Shown here piece by piece: positions 62,491-64,000 of a stretch of 64,000 nt of DNA. The translations under genes and the position numbers were made by a program. The notes under the pieces are model-generated. The model had not been told where the DNA came from. It made no database searches and worked only from the letters and a program-made list of their open reading frames with translations. The stretch lies in contig CAIIXF020000005.1 of the NCBI GenBank assembly GCA_903813345.2, positions 38,941,375 to 39,005,374 on the forward strand, given 5' to 3'. Numbering within the stretch: position 1 is the stretch's first letter; the number at the start of each line of letters is the position of its first letter. Origin of the DNA: Owenia fusiformis. Its lineage: Eukaryota > Annelida > Polychaeta > Sabellida > Oweniidae.

Positions 62491-63465
62491 AGAGTTATAG
62501 AAAGTTGGTGTCATTGTAGTTTACATTTTATGTTATAAGCTAGAGAATACGATTACTTACTAGTACATGAACCATTTTTGGAAGGTTCAACGGAAGAAAA
62601 ATGTTAATTTATACTTTAAACATAACTACTTAACTATACATCTTCGGTACGCGGTGACAGGTGGCAAGAGTTTTTTAGAATTCATTTTTTTCAGTTCGAC
62701 CTTTGAATGGCTATATTTTAATATGTGGCAACATCTCTTTAGATTCATTAATCTTTAAACGTCAAACCATTGACTTTCTAGTTCTAGTTTACCTTTCGTC
62801 CATATTTGAGGTAACATTCACCAGATTCTCTTTATGAAACATTCACTGCTGCATTAATACGTGAACGGGGCCTGTTTAATTTAAATGATGATGCACTCCT
62901 ACATACAATTTTAGGGGGTAGCACAGACATTTATTTAAATGACAGTCTTTTCATAATTTCACAATCATATGTAACACTAATCTATATGACATAAAGGGGT
63001 TCTTCAAAAATATTGTACAAGAATCTCGAGAATCTGTAGAAACGTTTATTCATGTCTGTCGTATACTTTCCTTGTTCAGTTAAATGTAATTTGATTGCAT
63101 CATTTTATGCTCTCCTTAATACGGAGGAAAATAAAGAAACAAAAACAGAGTGACATTATCGTTTAATTTAACTAGTTACATTTAACATTAATTATGGTAT
63201 ACCGATATTTATGATTTATACTGCGGTATAAGTATCAGAATCATTCTTTTGTAGCGTTATTCATAACAAATCTTAATCTTAGTGTCCACTAAAGGAGCAC
63301 GTAGGTTATCGCAAACAATTTCAGAAGGTTTTATCTTGGATTATGACTATTTTCTGACAAGAAGACAGGTTTATCTTTTAGATCGATTCATTATCTCAAA
63401 GAAAATTATACATAGTAATAAAAAAAGTCAAACAAGCTCGGAGATATTTAACTAGCAATCAACCC

Positions 63466-63858
63466 ATCAACACACTTTTTCACACTTTTTTGTTGACCTA
63501 ATTTTCACCAAAATGCAATTATTTTTTACAATGTTTAATGCATTACTATCCTTTATTTTGATGTATCAAATAGTTCTTGAAATAAAAACTTAATAATTTT
63601 CTTGAAAGAAGAACTTAATTGCTTTAAGATAAGTGTTCCCCATGTTATTTCTCCATTGAAAAATCTCATGCTATCCATTGGTTTCAGTTCATTTTGGTCA
63701 TCCAAATTCAATATCTTTTAAGTCCCTGGAGCAATCAACTTGTTTAGGAAATCGTACATGTCTCAAAGCACATTCTAATTATACATTCAACAATATGATA
63801 AAAGGTTGCATTTTTGGTGAAAATTAGGTCAACATTTTTGAAAAAGTATGTTGATTGG
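63466..63858. mobile_element. MITE-like inverted repeat
   Basis: ATCAACACACTTTTTCACAC then GTTGACCTAATTTTCACCAA at the left recur inverted at 63800-63858. The arms are about 58 bp and the whole about 390 bp. No ORF. Confidence 0.6.
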
Positions 63859-64000
63859 TCCATTGCCCCTTCGATATCACTTAGGTCTGATAAACTAAAT
63901 TATCATTATATATACTTTTCTTGAATATAGTGAATTGATCTAAAAGATACATCCATGTTCATGATCAGAAAATATTCATAATTGGAATCGTTTGAAATTG

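Overview
This is AT-rich nuclear DNA from an animal. Genes have many short exons with canonical GT-AG introns, AATAAA-type 3' ends and dense small inverted-repeat transposons. The clear genes are a Rho GTPase, multidomain secreted proteins built of phase-1 exons, and a BTB protein. Together with the dispersed repeats carrying GGACATACGGACAGACG-like tails, they suggest a marine invertebrate (mollusc, brachiopod, echinoderm, hemichordate or lancelet). The sequence alone does not settle the phylum, and all gene models below were assembled by eye from splice signals, reading phase and family resemblance.

Layout. (1) 1-14.7 kb, minus strand: two paralogous small secreted-peptide genes, P1 starting at 3670 and P2 at 14665. 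Each has a 67-nt signal-peptide exon, a 50-nt Trp/Lys-rich exon and one or more acidic exons (361-477, 7458-7610, 6090-6248, plus a degraded copy near 5050). The introns hold a 4.5-kb foldback element (7866-12397), a nested MITE (12900-13322) and several hairpins. (2) 17.2-18.1 kb: two copies of one inverted-repeat element whose centres lie in opposite orientation. (3) 18.6-28.7 kb, plus strand: one RhoA-type gene with a shared 5' exon (codons 1-52), a GC-AG donor and two complete alternative terminal exons 4.4 kb apart, each with its own CaaX box. (4) 29.4-30.5 kb: repeats and a weak minus-strand ORF. (5) 31.2-45.7 kb, plus strand: a 25-exon secreted protein of about 1397 residues (gene A). 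Its order is EGF-like, Cys-rich/PSI-like, an unrecognised beta-rich region with a furin-type site, PAN/Apple, CxC-rich, a small Cys module and an ITIH C-terminal-like domain. (6) 48.2-52.2 kb, plus strand: gene B, 8 exons and 468 residues, a signal peptide plus a phage T4-type (GH24-like) lysozyme domain fused to the same Cys module and ITIH-C-like domain as gene A. (7) 54.8-56.2 kb, plus strand: a BTB/POZ protein of about 240 residues. (8) 56.3-64 kb: no gene seen; it holds a tandem array with a unit of about 162 bp, inverted repeats and MITEs.

How the genes fit together. A and B are tandem paralogues at their C termini: the last four exons correspond one to one, with the same phases. They differ upstream in the modules attached by phase-1 introns. 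A muramidase-like fusion, a large secreted mosaic protein and small cationic-peptide precursors within 50 kb would fit a secreted-defence neighbourhood, but that is inference. Rho and BTB are intracellular genes that happen to be interspersed.
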